The notes: generated by a model not told the origin, from the letters alone. A stretch of 47,577 bases of DNA from Darksidea phi (GCA_030770425.1 JASJFT010000292.1:1-47577); one strand, 5' to 3'; numbered from the stretch's first letter, positions 1 through 13,074 are shown. Program-made: numbers and translations.

Positions 1-839
1 AACTATATATAAAAAGAGTAAAACGCTTAACGTCGGCCCGTAGAATAGTAGGTAGCTAATACTAGCTTTATCTAATATAAGCCTTAATACGCGGTCTAGA
101 GGAAGGGGGTAGAGTATAGAAGAGGGGAACTACTAGAACTAAGAGATACGAACTAAAGGACGTAAACTAAGAGATATAAATAAAGAGATATAAATTAAAA
201 GATATAAATTAAAGAATACGAACTAAGAAAGTAACGCTTATCTACTATACTAAATAACTATATACGAAGGTATAAAAGACCGTTTATCTACTAAAGTGTC
301 TAGAAGTCTATATATAATCGAATACCATATACTATATAAAGTATAATAAATTAACTAATCTCCTATAATAAGCTAAACGTTACCTACTAAACTATAATTA
401 TCTACGTTATTAATATCTTTAAGAAAGCGAAGGGACGTTTAAAGAAGAAGCTATAAGAACTAAGATTAGGGGATAAAGAGACGGTAGATCTAAATAACAC
501 TAGAATATTATATCTTCTTATCTTTAATAGTAAGGTCCTCCTCTAGGCGCTTAGTTTAGTATATCCGTATTAACGCGGGAATATAGCTAACTAGCGATAT
601 AGACTTAACTCTAGCGAACGACGCCTTTATTCGCGATTAGAATATAAGGCTATAATAGATAATTAGTAATACTAATCTAGATACCTAATTCTTCGAGTCC
701 TTAGTAGAGTATAGAGGATTCGAATAACTAGCGAACGCCCTAGTAATTAAGACGGTAATATAGGAGTAAGAGGAAGAAGGGGCTAATAGAGTTTTATACT
801 AGAATTAGAAAAGTTCTTTAATTATTATATAATTAAACT
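1..839. other. RIP-mutated sequence, no recognisable gene
   Basis: This stretch is AT-rich, has almost no CpA or TpG and is full of TpA, the pattern left by repeat-induced point mutation. Many short frames run between TAA/TAG stops, but I could not match any of them to a known domain. It directly precedes a gypsy integrase relic in the same orientation, so it may be the upstream part of that element or another nested element. Confidence 0.6.
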
Positions 840-2250
840 ATATAATATTTACCTATAGATCTTAGTCGAGATACTAAGAAATAACTTAAAGATAAGATCT
901 TATATATTACTAAATCTTAAAAGAGATCTAATACGGGAAATCTATAAGAGTAAGATACTAGAATATCTAGAAATTAATAAAATAGTTAGATATATAGATA
1001 GAGAATATCTATTTATTAATATAAAAGAGGAAGTTTAGAAAGTAATAGATAATTATTTAGAATATTCTAAGAATAAATCTAAGAGATATAAGCCCTATAG
1101 ATTACTCTAACTATTAGTACTACCTATATAACTATAGACTTATATTATAATAGACTTTATAGTAAAGTTACTACTATTATTAGAACTAGAATTAGAAAGA
1201 TTATATAATATAATTATAGTAATTATAGATTAATTAACTAAAGTAGTATACTTTATCCTAATAAATAAAGTAATTATAGTAGAAAATATAGCTTATAAGA
1301 TTAAGAGGATATTTATTACTAATTATAAATTACTAGAATAGATTCTTTTAAATAAAGATAAACTATTTACTTTAAAGTTTTAGAGTATACTACTCGTAAA
1401 ACTAGAAATTAAAAGAAAGCTATTAATTAACTTTTATTTATAAATAAATAGATAAATAGAATAAATAAATTAGACTCTAAAGGAGTATCTAAGATTCTAT
1501 ATTAATAAGTTATAAAATAACTAGGTTAAATTACTACTAATAGTATAATTAGTATATAATAGTAAAAAGTCTATAATAATTAAATACTTACTATATTATA
1601 TAAACTACGGATATAAGTTAATAATTTATAGAGATTTAAAGAATATTAAGAGTATATCTACTAGAGTAGAAGAGAAAGTCTACTTAATATAAGAACTATA
1701 TAAAGAACTTAGTATATAGATAGTATATAGAAATCTTATAATAATTAAAATAGTAAATAAAAGAAGGCTTAAGGGATTAACCCTTAAGAGAAAGAATAAA
1801 ATTTTTCTTTTATAATAAAATCTAAAAACTAAGTAACTATATAATAAACTAGATAATTTCTAAATTAGACTATTCGAAATTAAAGAAAAAATAGGACTAG
1901 TTAACTATAGGCTAAAGCTAGCTAAAGATATAAGAATATATTTAATATTCTATATATTATTACTAGAACTAGTACTAGAAGATACTAAAGTAGCTATTAA
2001 TATCGAACTTAAAGATAAGAAGTATAAGGTTAAGGAAATTTAAGAACTATAGAAGTTTAGATGTTAGTAGAAATATTTAGTTAAATAGGTAGAATAGTCT
2101 ATTAACTAGAATACTTAAGAACTAATTAAGAACCTATAGAGCTATTAAAGACTAATTAAATAGTATTACTAGAAGTATTTAGAGGTAGAGACTTCTAACT
2201 ATTTAAAAAGAAGAAATTAGTAGACTTATATAGTAAGGGTTACTATAGTA
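840..2250 (+). mobile_element. RIP-degraded Ty3/gypsy relic: integrase plus chromodomain
   Basis: One frame, read through TAA/TAG stops, gives the 3' half of a Ty3/gypsy (chromovirus) polyprotein. In order come a degenerate HHCC zinc-binding segment (about 985-1,080, its cysteines changed to tyrosine), an integrase core from about 1,141 with the pieces IIDFIVKLP and LNKDKLFT and a later E at the third catalytic position, a GPY-like tail, and a chromodomain near 2,008-2,110 (KKYKVKEI, KYLVK). Long stretches stay in a single frame, so damage is mainly nonsense and missense transitions. No reverse transcriptase lies upstream in this copy and no LTR pair could be assigned. It cannot encode protein now. 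The family assignment rests on the motif order; limits are approximate. Confidence 0.8.
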
Positions 2251-3179
2251 ACTTAAGTAAGTTAGAAGAGATAGAATACTTAACTTTTTTTTATTTTAAC
2301 TAATCTAGCTCTTTAAGAGATATAAGCTTATAATAGTATATTTTAGTCTTATAATACTTTAGATCCTAAAGTTACTTTAAAAGATAAATCTTATAAGTAT
2401 AAAGCTTAGTTATTTAAGTAAAGATCTTATTATAAGTAAAATATATAACGTTTAGCTTAGCTTAAAGATTAAATTTCTATTTATCTACCTTTATCTAATC
2501 TTTCTTAGTTATTACTAGGTTTTACTTTAATCTATAGTAAATATACTCTATATAAAAACTAGACTAAAGATTAATATAATAAGTTTAAGGAGGTTATATA
2601 GTATAATAATAGAAATAAAGTATTAATATAGAATAAGAATAGATAAATAAATAATTTATAAGACGATAATAATATTTAAAATAAGTTATTATAGAAGTTT
2701 TAGATATTATTAGAACCTAGAAAGTTAATTAAGAATAAAGAATAGTTAACCCTATATAAAGGGTAGATCGATTACTCTTATATATTACTAAGAAGGTAGA
2801 ATAACTATAGTCCTAGATAGGCTATATAGTATATATACGTAGGGTATAGTATAGTTTAAAAAAAGAAACCTACTAAGTATAGGTACTACTAGCTAGGATA
2901 TAGTAGATATAATAAAATCTTTAAGGATAAAGCTTAGAAGGAAGAAGCGAGTATTATAACCCTAGGATTAGAAGAATACGGGGTAAGCTTTAATATAGCT
3001 AGAATAACTAAGTTATACTTAGTTAGTAATCTAATATTATATAACTTAGAAGTTATAAAAGTTATTAAGATAACTACTTCTATAACTATTAGAAAAGTTA
3101 AGGAAGTCGTAGAAGTTACTATTTCTACTACTACTACTACTACCTTAAGGGATAAGAACGGGTATAAGAGAGTAGAGAA
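2251..3179. other. RIP-mutated interval between two gypsy relics
   Basis: This is the same TpA-rich, CpA/TpG-poor composition as its flanks. It probably contains the end of the first gypsy relic and the start (LTR, gag or protease) of the second, but I saw no motif clear enough to assign and no LTR boundary. Confidence 0.5.
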
Positions 3180-5600
3180 TCTCTTAGACTTTCTATTTTA
3201 ATTCCTTATAGTTAATTCTTTAGTTCTTATCTAATACTTACGAATAAGATTAGATCTTTTTTTAAGTAGTTATTCTAGTAATAGAATTTATTAACTTAAT
3301 CTTAATCTATTAAAATCTAATAGTATAATAAATATACTATTAGTTCTAATCTAGATTCTATATTAAAGTACGTATAATATATAATACTAGTATTCTTTTA
3401 AAACTATATTAATTATACTCTTTATAATCTATTAGATTATATTTATACTATATACCTTAATAATATCCTAGTTTACTTAGATAATAAAAAAGAATACTAG
3501 AAATATATCTAAGAAGTAGTTTAGAGATTAATTAATACTAATTTTTAAATTAATATCTATAAATATAAGTTTAAGATTATAAAGACTAAATATCTTAGAC
3601 TTATTATCTTCTTTAATAGTATTAAAATAGACTTTAAAAAAGTTATTATAATTTTAAAATAGATATAACCCCCTTATTTAAAAAATTTATAAAAATTCCT
3701 AAGCTTTATAAACTTTTACTAATACTTTATTTAAGACTTTTTAAAGATATATACTCTACTTAATAAACTTCTATATAAGAATATCTTATAGAACTAAACT
3801 ACTAAATAGATAACTATCTTTAAGTCGCTTAAGAATTCCTTTACTATAATACTAATACTAGTAATATATAACTTTACTAAGAAGATAGTCCTAGAAATTA
3901 ATACTTCTAATTAGATATTAGACGGTATCCTCTTCTAATATAATAATAATAGTATTTTATATATAATTACTTACTTTTTAAGTAAATATAGTATTACTAA
4001 ATATAATTATAAGATTTATAATAAAGAATTATTAGTAATTATTAAGTCTTTAGAAGAATAGTAACTAAAACTCTAAGAAATTATAGAACTATTTAAAATT
4101 ATTACTAACTATAAAAACCTAGAATACTTTATAACTATAAAGATATTATTATAATACTAAGTTTACTAGTCGGAGTTCCTATTATAATTTAACTTTAGGA
4201 TTATTTATTAACTAGACTTAAAAGCTATACGACTAAATATACTAAGTAAAATACTAGAGGACTAACTAAATAAGAATAATACTTCTAATAATAAAGTAAA
4301 AAATAGACTATAAATAGTTCTCTTACTAGAAGTTCTTAATAATAAAGTTTTAAAAGATCTTTTTAATTAAATCCTTATAAGTATAATATTACTAATCCTT
4401 CCTACTATAGATTAATCTATTAATAAACTAATTAATCTTATATACTCTACTATACTAATAATTATAGAGATAATTACTACTCTTTTAAACCTAAGTATAA
4501 GATACTAGCTAAAATATTTTTAAAAAATTATATAGGTACTAATACTAGACTTTATACTTTATTAAGATTATATATAGTATTAAGAATATCTCTTTATACT
4601 ATTTTACGACGAACTTTATATATAAATTCTATATTAAATATATAATTCTATACCTACTAGATATATAGAATAAATTAAAATAATAGAACTAATTATCTAA
4701 GACTATTAGTAGCTATATATAATATATAATATTAAAATCTATATTTAAGTATATAAACTTTATATCTAAATTAAAAGTTCTAAATTATTACTTTAAGAAT
4801 TCCTTAAGTCTTTACTAATTTTATTCTAGATATAGTCTAATATCTCTATTAACTATATTACTCTACTTCTAGAATTATAGTAGTATAATTATATATATAA
4901 ATATATTCTTATTATAATATATAGACTTATAAAGATATATTATATTATTTTTATTAAAAAAATTAATATATTTAAATTAATTAATACTTTTATATCTCGA
5001 GTTTATTCTCTTTATAGTTATCTTAATAATATTCTATTTAATTAAGAAATCTAGTTTATATTATAATTTTAGAACTAATTATTTATAAGACTTAAGATTA
5101 TATTAAAATACTTCTTATTATTCTACCCTAAGACTAATAGCTAGATTAAATAAGTAAATAGTAGTATTAAAATATACTTTTAAGTATTTATAAATTTCTA
5201 CTAAAATAATTAAGTATAATAACTCCTTCTTATAAAGTTTATTATAAATAATATTATCTTTAAAATAACTAATATTTCTTTATTCTTTATTAATTATAGC
5301 TTCTACCTAAAACTTAGAGTTAAGTCTAGCTAATTACTACTACTAAATCTATTCCTATCTTAATAATAAGAATTCTTTAAAGTAAATAATACTACTAATT
5401 AGTTCGATTATATTATTACCTAGCTAAAAGCTATTACTAAATAATCTATTAAGTACTATAAATACTATATAAATAAAAAGTAAAAAGATATATTAAGATT
5501 TACTATAAAAGATAAGATCTTTATAGATATAAGAAATATAAGAACTAATAAACTAATAAAAAAAAAGATAATAAAATAATAGATCTATTTAAAGTTTTAA
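3180..5600 (+). mobile_element. RIP-degraded Ty3/gypsy relic: RT, RNase H, integrase
   Basis: Read through stops, this gives a gypsy pol in canonical order. The reverse transcriptase active-site loop is YLNNILVY at 3,453 onward, a damaged YLDD in which both aspartates became asparagine, as expected of G-to-A RIP. It is followed by LRLIIFFN and the RT thumb, then RNase H with LEINTSN and ITNYKNLEYF near 3,890-4,130, and an integrase whose PQTNGQTE-type motif survives as FYPKTNS near 5,121. It is a separate element from the integrase relic upstream, because RT follows integrase on the same strand. It is non-functional. Both catalytic RT aspartates are lost in addition to many stops. Confidence 0.82.
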
Positions 5601-6189
5601 AAGTTTATAATTAAGTATATATCCTAAAACTCTTAATAATTATAAAAATATTTTTAGTATTTTATAACTTATTATTCTAACTAAAATACCCCTCTTTAGG
5701 ACTTCTAAGATAAAATAAAATAAATAAAGCTAAGTTCTAATACTTTAGAGAAAGAATACTTAAATAAGAAGATAGAATAGAGGAACTAACTAAATAATAG
5801 AAATTCGAGTCCTTATTAAACTACTATAATAAGAATCTATAATAACTAATATAACTAGTTAAATAGAAATATTATCCTACTACTTAGTAGCTAGCGTCCG
5901 ATTTAAAAGGCTAAGAGAGTATAGTCTACTAATTCTATATTAACTATCTAGATAAATCCGTCCTAAGATAGATTTAAAAGATACTAGTATTAGTAAATTT
6001 TCTTTCTATAAAGCTATTCGAGACGTATAGCTATTTAAAGAGGGGGTACTATTATAGTACTAATTTATAACTATTTATATCTATTATATACTATATCTAT
6101 AACTATAGTACTCCCTTTACTAGACCTTACTATATTAGGTATATATAGTCTTTATTTATTTTAATATTAGCCCTTTATAGTATAACTTA
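5601..6189. other. RIP-mutated tail of gypsy relic, unassigned
   Basis: Sequence of RIP composition following the gypsy integrase. It likely includes the polyprotein C-terminus and 3' untranslated or LTR sequence, but no repeat boundary or motif is clear. Confidence 0.45.
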
Positions 6190-6745
6190 TATTCTACCTC
6201 GATTCTAGTATATCTATATTATAATAATAAAGTAAAATTAAGGGTCTTATACCTCTAAAGATATCTAATTATATAAGAAACCTATATATATTATAATAAT
6301 AATAGCTATCTACTTAGTACTATACTAATATAAAGACTAGTTCTTAATCTATAATATAGCTCCTTATACTTATAGGGAGAGAGGGATCTATTAGCTACTA
6401 ATAAGCTTTAAAAATAAAACTTTAAAATTAATAAATAAACTTTAAAATTTATAAATAAACTTTAGCTTCGAATCTATATTTAAACCTAAAGGGGGTATAT
6501 AAGTAGCTAAGCGCTATATATTATATAATTATTCTATTTATATAATAATTTATACTAATTTACTATAACTATATACTAGCTATAACTATACTCTAGCTTA
6601 TAGTAATTATATAGTAACTTATAGTAATTACTCTAGTTATCTAACCTAGTATAACTCGTATATAAGGCCCTCTACTCGCGCCCTAGCTAGATAGTTAGAC
6701 TACTTAATATACTTATTCTATACCCCTACCCGCTTATAAATAATA
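6190..6745 (+). mobile_element. Copia 3' end with LTR, truncated copy
   Basis: From about 6,230 this matches, base for base apart from RIP-type changes, the 3' end of the full copia relic at 42,600-43,096. It has the same leader (AAGGGTCTTATACCTC versus AAGGGCCTTATACCTC), the same polypurine tract (GGGGG at 6,491-6,495) and the same LTR beginning TATATAAGTAGCTAAG at 6,496, which would have been TG before RIP. No pol lies upstream, so the copy is a 3' fragment lying against gypsy sequence. The LTR end near 6,745 is approximate. Confidence 0.75.
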
Positions 6746-8854
6746 CTATTATTTCCCTCTATTTTACCTTAGCGTTATATTTTATCTTCTCCCTACTCGC
6801 GTAAAGATAGTAGGTTAATAGAGGGTAAGCGAACGCGTACGTTAGGCTTCTCTTAAGTATAGATAAGGATATTATAGAGAAAGCGTCGATAATATATCGA
6901 TAGGATAGATACGAAGACCGTTTTTAGGCTCTTTTAATTATTGTAAATTTAGGAAGCTTGCAACGAGACAAGAACTAAGCAGGAAAGTTGACGGGGTTGC
7001 AGGAGTTGGACTTGACTCTTTGGGTACAAGTGACTCCAAAAGTAGCGATAGAAAACCTCTAAAAGGGAGTTAAAAGTCCCCCGGACAAGAGTTACCGCGG
7101 TAATATAAACAGATATTTCGTCCCCAATGCCTTAAAACGTAAGAACATTGTTGGTCGTAATGGTTGCCTGAGGCGTCACGGCACGACTGCGAGGGCAACG
7201 GCACAACTGTGAGGGCAACGTCCCGAGCCTCGTGGAAGAGGGCGTGGCGCGGGCTATGCTCTGCGACTTATTGAGGACGCAGCATAACGTTTGGAGAGTT
7301 AAATTATAATTCATCTCTATTTATTTTAGCTCTGTACATTTCCTATATTGTATCTCTTTCGCTCTATTGCATCCTACCTAATTCCTTTTAGCTTTTTTAT
7401 ACGGTTCCATAACTGATTAAAATACTCTGGAAAATAGATAATTGTGGGCAGGTCACTCGCTTGATAATTGGCGGCAGAGGTTTTAGAGTGGTTGTGTGCC
7501 TCGACTACATATTCGACATCAACATATCTCGGTCTGAGTAGCGGTATAGAATGTGTCGAACATTCGTTGTCGGTATCTAAGGTTCTCGGATGACTAGCCA
7601 AAGTAATCAATGGCGGCCTTAGTATTAAAATCGATGGTCAGATGAGCTAGACTCGTAAATAGCTTACTTATAGGGTCGATTACGGCGGCGGTGAGATCTA
7701 AGGGCATCTTGAGATATAAATCTATGCCAAGTTGCGGGATTTCTGAAACTGGAAGGTGGTCGCATAATTTCCGTCGGTTTGTCGCTTGGTCAGAAAGCCA
7801 GAAGTCTTTGAGATGCCAAGACGAGAAAGACCATGAAACTCATCCAGCGCATCGAGGCACGATGCGACAATGTGCTCCAGCAAAATGGACGAAGATATTA
7901 TAAGAGATATTTGAACATGGGACTGGCGTTGGTTGAATATAAAATGGGTTTGAGTGCGTGTGGTAGTAAGTGATATAAAGAGACTCCTACTATGCAAATC
8001 CAAATCTAAAAACAAAACGAACGAAAACGACTGTAATCCACACTTCCCAGAACCTACCCTTTTAGGCAATATACACTCCTAACCTCCTCCCCACCCATCT
8101 CCTCTTCACGCAACTTCCTTTATATAGGCTTTAATAGGCTGTATAATATTCCTAATTTGAAAGCAATTTCATTACTTATCTAGAGGTGAGTAACTGGTAG
8201 TATCCGCAGGGTCTCCAAAGCGCGCGGCTTAGGGGCCCTTGCGGCTAAGCATGTACCCCTATACTACTGTTCATATACTATCTACTAGTTTCCACTAGTC
8301 CATCGTTCAACAATCACCTGCTTGAAGTCTTCACCGTGGTCTGAGGGAAAGGATCGTCTCGTTGCCGATTCCGCACGCGTTCGCTCGTCTATCCCCTCAT
8401 CTAGCCAGCAGGTCTACCAATTTCTTGTAACCTGTGAAGTTTGTATCAAAAAATACAATGCAGTAAAATACTGTTAGTGCGATTGAAAAGTGTTGCCGCG
8501 CGTGTTCTTTCTCACCTACAAACAGCAGTGCTAGTGTGACAGGTTAGCGTTTGTTACAGCCATTGGATAAGTTACTATACCAGATATTTCATTGCCTTGT
8601 ATGCCCTGTTTCTTTCTTAATCCTTACCTATGTAGGCCTTTGATGTTCCTCAGGTCGACCCTTTGCATTTGGTCACTCTATATAGTGGCACAAGGACTGC
8701 CTTTTAGGGCTTAGCGAGTCCCTCGCTCAAGATGGCTTACTCATCACCCCCCAACCCTTCTTAAGCGCGACCTCTTTCCGCTCAACCTACTCAACGTTTC
8801 TAATCCCCACCCCCGCAACCCTCCAAGGCGCACCCCCGATAAAACCAAATCAAC
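6746..8854. other. End of RIP block, then 1.9 kb unmutated intergenic DNA
   Basis: RIP composition stops abruptly near 6,940, where CA and TG dinucleotides reappear. From there to the gene at 8,855 I see only short open frames (for example minus strand 7,374-7,610 and 7,722-8,069) with no domain, no introns that extend them and no supporting context. I do not call them genes. No tRNA or rRNA signature was found. Confidence 0.5.
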
Positions 8855-9356
8855 ATGCTTCAACGAGTCATTCGCCCGAATATGCACTTCTTTCGCCCCT
8901 CTTGGGTAAATCGCTCCCGCATTCGTGCATACCGCCCCTCAACACGTAAGTTACCTCTTACTACTCTTACAGCAAAGACATTAACGACTCCAGCCCTAAA
9001 TACTGATAGCTCTCACACTCTCTTGGTCACCAAGCTCGAAAATCTTGAATCCCGTGTCGGTAGCCTAAAGACTGAAGTCGCTGGTATCAGGACGGATATG
9101 ATGCATCTTGAAACCCGGCTCCAGCGTCGCATGAACGAGCACATGGTCCAGCAAGCGAGGGAGACCACCGACTTCTATTACCATTGCATTCTCGGTGTAA
9201 GTCTTCCTCTATAGATTATATACTAATCTCTAATAATGTTAGGTCCTGGGTTTTACGGCGGTGATGCTCGTCGGTTCATGGGCTTCGACCGTTATCGAGG
9301 GTAAACTTATTGACGCGGAATTCGAAAGAAGCGGCCTTGGCAAGAGGGGCATGTGA
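8855..9356 (+). CDS. Small coiled-coil protein with one C-terminal membrane helix, possibly mitochondrial
   Basis: Two exons, 8,855-9,196 and 9,243-9,356, split by a 46-base intron (donor GTAAGT, branch-like TACTAAT, acceptor TTAG, phase 0), give 151 residues. The N-terminal 50 residues are rich in Arg, Ser, Thr and Pro and almost lack acidic residues, like a mitochondrial targeting sequence. Residues about 57-100 show heptad-like spacing (LENLESRVGSL) typical of a coiled coil. A hydrophobic helix lies at about 108-128, partly encoded by exon 2 (VLGFTAVMLVGSW), followed by a short charged tail. Without the splice the frame ends a few codons into the intron. The family is unknown to me; a small inner-membrane or contact-site protein is possible but is inference. 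The gene stands alone between intergenic regions and its composition is unmutated. Confidence 0.6.
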
Positions 9357-10231
9357 AGCGTTGAAGGGAAAATAGAATGGATATTCGGACTACGCCTGCG
9401 TAGTAACAAGGCTTCCTGTACTAGTAGCATTATGGGCGTTTATTATCTTGGCAGAGATCTCCAAAGACGAAGGCAATAGTCCCTAGATATCGAAACAGTA
9501 TAGTAAAATGCCTATCCGCGAGGCACTCATTATGGATTGTTCCCAAATGAAAATCGCACTGTTGTATCAACTGTAACGTGTTTTTTCGTCAAGATAGAGT
9601 ATGCACCGTAATCTCTATCTGGGGGCCTCCCTCTTCGGATTTATTACAGTCCCTTATTTATCTAGATATATTGATATCACATTATAAGCGGTAGTGTGGG
9701 TGTACTAACTTATCGCTACCGCCATTGGTTTCCCAACCAGGCTCCGCGGTTCGGCAGTATATATCATTACTCGTCGCCTCAATATTCGATATTCAGAATA
9801 TCGCCTCGTCGGTATCTCACGATCGATAGTACTATATACAGCTCTATAGCTCATTATCGTATATAATGTACAGGCTCTAGGGCTGACCTTTGCAGGTTCT
9901 GGAAGGCGTTTTACTTCCGACGGGACCCGAATCGGAAGGGCGCCAGCGGTCCCGCCCCCGCTGGGCCGAACCGACAAGATTCAAGTTTCGATAAGATTTG
10001 CAGAGCGTCGCGATGGCGTTCTGCGCTGCTGGAACAACGATTTGTGTCACTGCCTGGCACGGGCCTTGGGGTATAGCACGAATGCTCTCCGTGCGATTAT
10101 CTTTTACTCTTGCAAGCAAATCGCCCTCACATATGGAAGCACACACGCACAATTTTGGTTTAATTTTGTTTCAAAGGACGCTGCTCTATATATCCTGCTA
10201 CTTTGTACTCTGGCAGACATAACTCTTCAAA
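9357..10231. other. Intergenic, no supported gene
   Basis: Normal composition. Overlapping short frames occur on both strands near 9,705-10,323, but they show no domain, no consistent coding strand and no introns. The right part is the downstream region of the convergent FAD oxidoreductase. Confidence 0.5.
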
Positions 10232-11805
10232 TCATGCATCGACTTTTGATATCTTCCAGCCGGATACCACCTTCTTCTGGAACATGCCAGACGGATCGTA
10301 CTTGGCCGCGACCCTACGGATGAAGTCGATGTTGTCCTTTCCGTAGCTCTTGAGCGGATTCTGCGTCTCATCGACGTAATTCAAATACTGCCAATCGACG
10401 TTGAGGCCCTTGGATTGGGCAAACTCCTCGAGGGTGGCCGAAAAGGCTGTCAATTTCTTCCGTATGATGGTCTGTTGCTCAGGGGTCTCTGTGGCACCGG
10501 TGATCAGCCATAAAAGCGCGTTCTCCTTGACCTCGTCGAGGCCCAGCATATTGCCTCCGCGCTGAACCGAGTGTTTGGCGAAGAGAGTCGGGATGGGCTG
10601 GAAAACGCATTGGGTCGTGAAGTTGCCGGGCGGTATTAGGCTCTTGAGTTCGTCGACTAGCTTATCGTGCATCTCACCCGCCTTCTTGATGACCCTGACA
10701 TCGTTCTTAAAGGTGAGTGAGAACCAGACTTGCCTGATCCAATTAGTCAGGTGATTTGCGGTGTACGGGCAAGGAGAGCAGCAAACCTACTGTTGTCCGC
10801 TCGGAAGCCGGTAACTTTCGGCCATGTTCGCCATGGTCCTCTCCTTGACGTCCTCCACGACCACCGGTACCTTCTGGATCTTATCGAATGCCGATGCGTT
10901 GACCATCCCGTTGGTAGCGACAATGACGTGGGCGACGAGTACGTCCGACGAAGAGCTGGGATTAAAGGCGTAGTTGATGAGGTACGCATCCTCCGGGTTC
11001 TTATCGTTGTCGTCCGTAAAGTCGACCAATGTCTGCGCGAGCTCGTCCCCCTCGCTCCTGGCCGCGACTCGGATACCGCCCCAGAGGTTGTTTGCCGGAA
11101 ACGTATACATGTCGAAACGGGTCACGATGCCAAAGTTCCCCGAGCCGCCTTTTAGAGCGGTCCAGAGATCCGAGTGCGAGGTGGCATTCGCATTGACGAT
11201 ATCACCGTTAGCGAGGACAACCTCAAAGTTAGCGACGTTATCGCAGCCAAAACCGTAGAGACCCGCATAGTACGAGTTCCCACCGCCGGTCAGGAAGCCG
11301 CCTATGCCCACATTACCATCACGACCGCCAGTGACGCAAACATGATACTTCAGAAGCTCCTCGTAGACATCGCCCCATCGTGTGCCGGGCTGGATCGAGG
11401 CGAGCTTGGAGGAAGCATCGTAAGTCACATCAACCATCCGGCCCAGATCGATCGTGACGCCCTTGTGGACATCATTAGACCCCGCCCATTGAGTATGGCC
11501 ACCGCTGCGGACGGCGACAGGGCCGTCGGCCTTGGCAAGTACCTTCACGACACGAGACACCTCCTCCGTCGTGCGTGGCTGGACGATGCAATTGGGGTGC
11601 AGCGGGGTGTTGGCCGCGTAATAAGAAGCCTGACGTTCTGCGTAGGCGTCGGACTCGGGCAGGAGGACCAGGTCCCGCAACCCCGCGGCAGTAAGTTGCT
11701 CACACTAGGTCAATTTGTCAGCGTCCATGATTACCGCCGAGGGATGAGATTGAGGGGAGAGGGTAGGAAAAGAAAGTGACGGACGGCGTTGAAGGATTGG
11801 CTCAT
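10232..11805 (-). CDS. FAD-linked oxidoreductase, BBE/6-hydroxy-D-nicotine oxidase-like
   Basis: Three exons on the minus strand, 11,805-11,785, 11,704-10,791 and 10,733-10,232, give 478 residues, the usual length for this family. Intron 1 is 80 bases (GTCCGT..CTAG with a GCTGAC branch site); intron 2 is 57 bases (GTAGGT..ATCAG with CTGAC) and removes an in-frame stop. The protein has the PCMH-type FAD-binding fold: RSGGHTQWAG, whose histidine (about residue 77) is the expected covalent FAD site, and GGRDGNVGIGG..TGGG. At the place where bicovalent enzymes have cysteine this protein has aspartate, so single covalent attachment is likely. The C-terminus ends in a BBE domain (YLNYVDETQNPLKSYG, KYDPSGMF). 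There is no signal peptide, so it is probably intracellular. The substrate is unknown. No other biosynthetic gene lies beside it. The tiny first exon is the least certain part. Confidence 0.85.
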
Positions 11806-13074
11806 TTTTGATGCAGCCACCACCCATGCACTTGTGCACAGCAATAACGGCGAGAAAAATGCGCCTGCGGGAAGGTGGTTAGACAAGTACATGAGGGGAC
11901 ATGAATTCAGCGTAAATGGATTGCACAAAGCGCCCCAGCTTTATTGAAGCCCAAACGACCCGCGCCACCCGCGCGTCTTCTGCTGTGCCGCCTCTTAAAT
12001 CAGGCCGGCAGTCATGACAGGTGCATGTACTATGTACAGTGAAAACCCGGGTTTAGTTCGCGCCTCGCGTATGAAGCGGGTGCGTGGGGGGCGTAGGGGG
12101 GCTTTCCTATTGGGTGAATAGCCTTACTCTTGAACCGCTCCGCCTTTGATAGGCTTCTCACAGGCCTCTCGGATGGCGAAATCCTTTCCAAGAGGGCTGG
12201 AAGACGGCCGCTGATAGATTGGTCGACACCCCTACTTTGGACTTGCCGCTTAGCACCTTCTCCCTCTGGAAGAGGTTGTTGCAGGTTGCCGCATGGCGTC
12301 TTCCTTGGCAATGGATGACCCCTCGGTTAGCGGTTATTTTGCCCCACCACTTAGCTGCGCACCCCAGCACCCTGCGCAGCCCAAAAACCACCAAAAACCA
12401 GAAAAACCGCGCCCTGATATCTTAACAACGACTTAATAAAATAACCTAAATCTTTATATTTAGGCTTTACTACCTATTTGAAGCGTCTAATTGGAGTTTT
12501 AAAGTAGTAGGCCTAGCTATTATCAAGATATCGTGTCTTGGCCCCTAATTTTAAGCTAAATTGCTGCATCTCTAGAACTACCTAACAAAATATTTCTAGA
12601 GTCTAATAGTACTTATGAAATAGATATAAAAGCCTATATACAAAGTTTAAGGTTTTATTATAAGGCCGCTGTTCAGATTGCAGGGGGGCTATTTTTGGGA
12701 TTTTTGGTGGTTTTTTGGATTTCCGGATGACTAGTGTTTCCGCATAAGTAGTAAGACACGTTATTTAGGGTATTTAGGTCAGAAAAGGTGGCATTTCGGT
12801 CTATTTCCGAAGCACAGCCATATAAGTGATACGGTATCTAGAACAGTAGTAGATGGGGAATTATTACGCCAAGCAGTAGTAAGGCGGTTATTTGCCGATT
12901 TTCGTATACGAAGGATGCTGGTTAAAATCATCGCCTACACAGCTCACACATTAGACCTCCAGCTCTTGTGGCGCCAGCATATAGAGCAAGTGAGGCTATC
13001 CACGTGATATCAGCTTGTCGGAGCTCAGCCACGACGCACTGGCCACCACCTTCAGCTACTAATCTAGACTAGTA
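11806..13074. other. Intergenic region, mixed composition
   Basis: Upstream region of the oxidoreductase followed by 1 kb without a convincing gene. 11,806-12,400 is GC-rich and unmutated; 12,420-12,660 is AT-rich with partial RIP character; 12,660-13,060 is normal again. Short open frames at 12,030-12,425 overlap on both strands and show no domain. An imperfect inverted repeat (about 12,378 and 12,700) is listed separately. Confidence 0.45.
12378..12730. repeat. Imperfect inverted repeat, possible MITE-like element
   Basis: The left arm at about 12,378-12,410 reads CCAAAAACCACCAAAAACC. The reverse complement of about 12,690-12,722 reads CCAAAAAACCACCAAAAAT. The arms enclose some 280 bases of AT-rich, partly RIP-like sequence. 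This could be the terminal inverted repeats of a small non-autonomous DNA transposon, but the arms are low-complexity and I could not define target-site duplications. Confidence 0.3.

Noticed and set aside
7132..8069. Several short frames on both strands
   Set aside because: No domain, no splice extension and conflicting strands; likely chance in non-coding DNA.
9705..10323. Overlapping short frames on both strands upstream of 10,323
   Set aside because: Mutually overlapping without a domain; part overlaps the last exon of the oxidoreductase.
10730..11779. Plus-strand open frames antisense to the oxidoreductase
   Set aside because: They overlap a well-supported spliced gene and have no recognisable domain.
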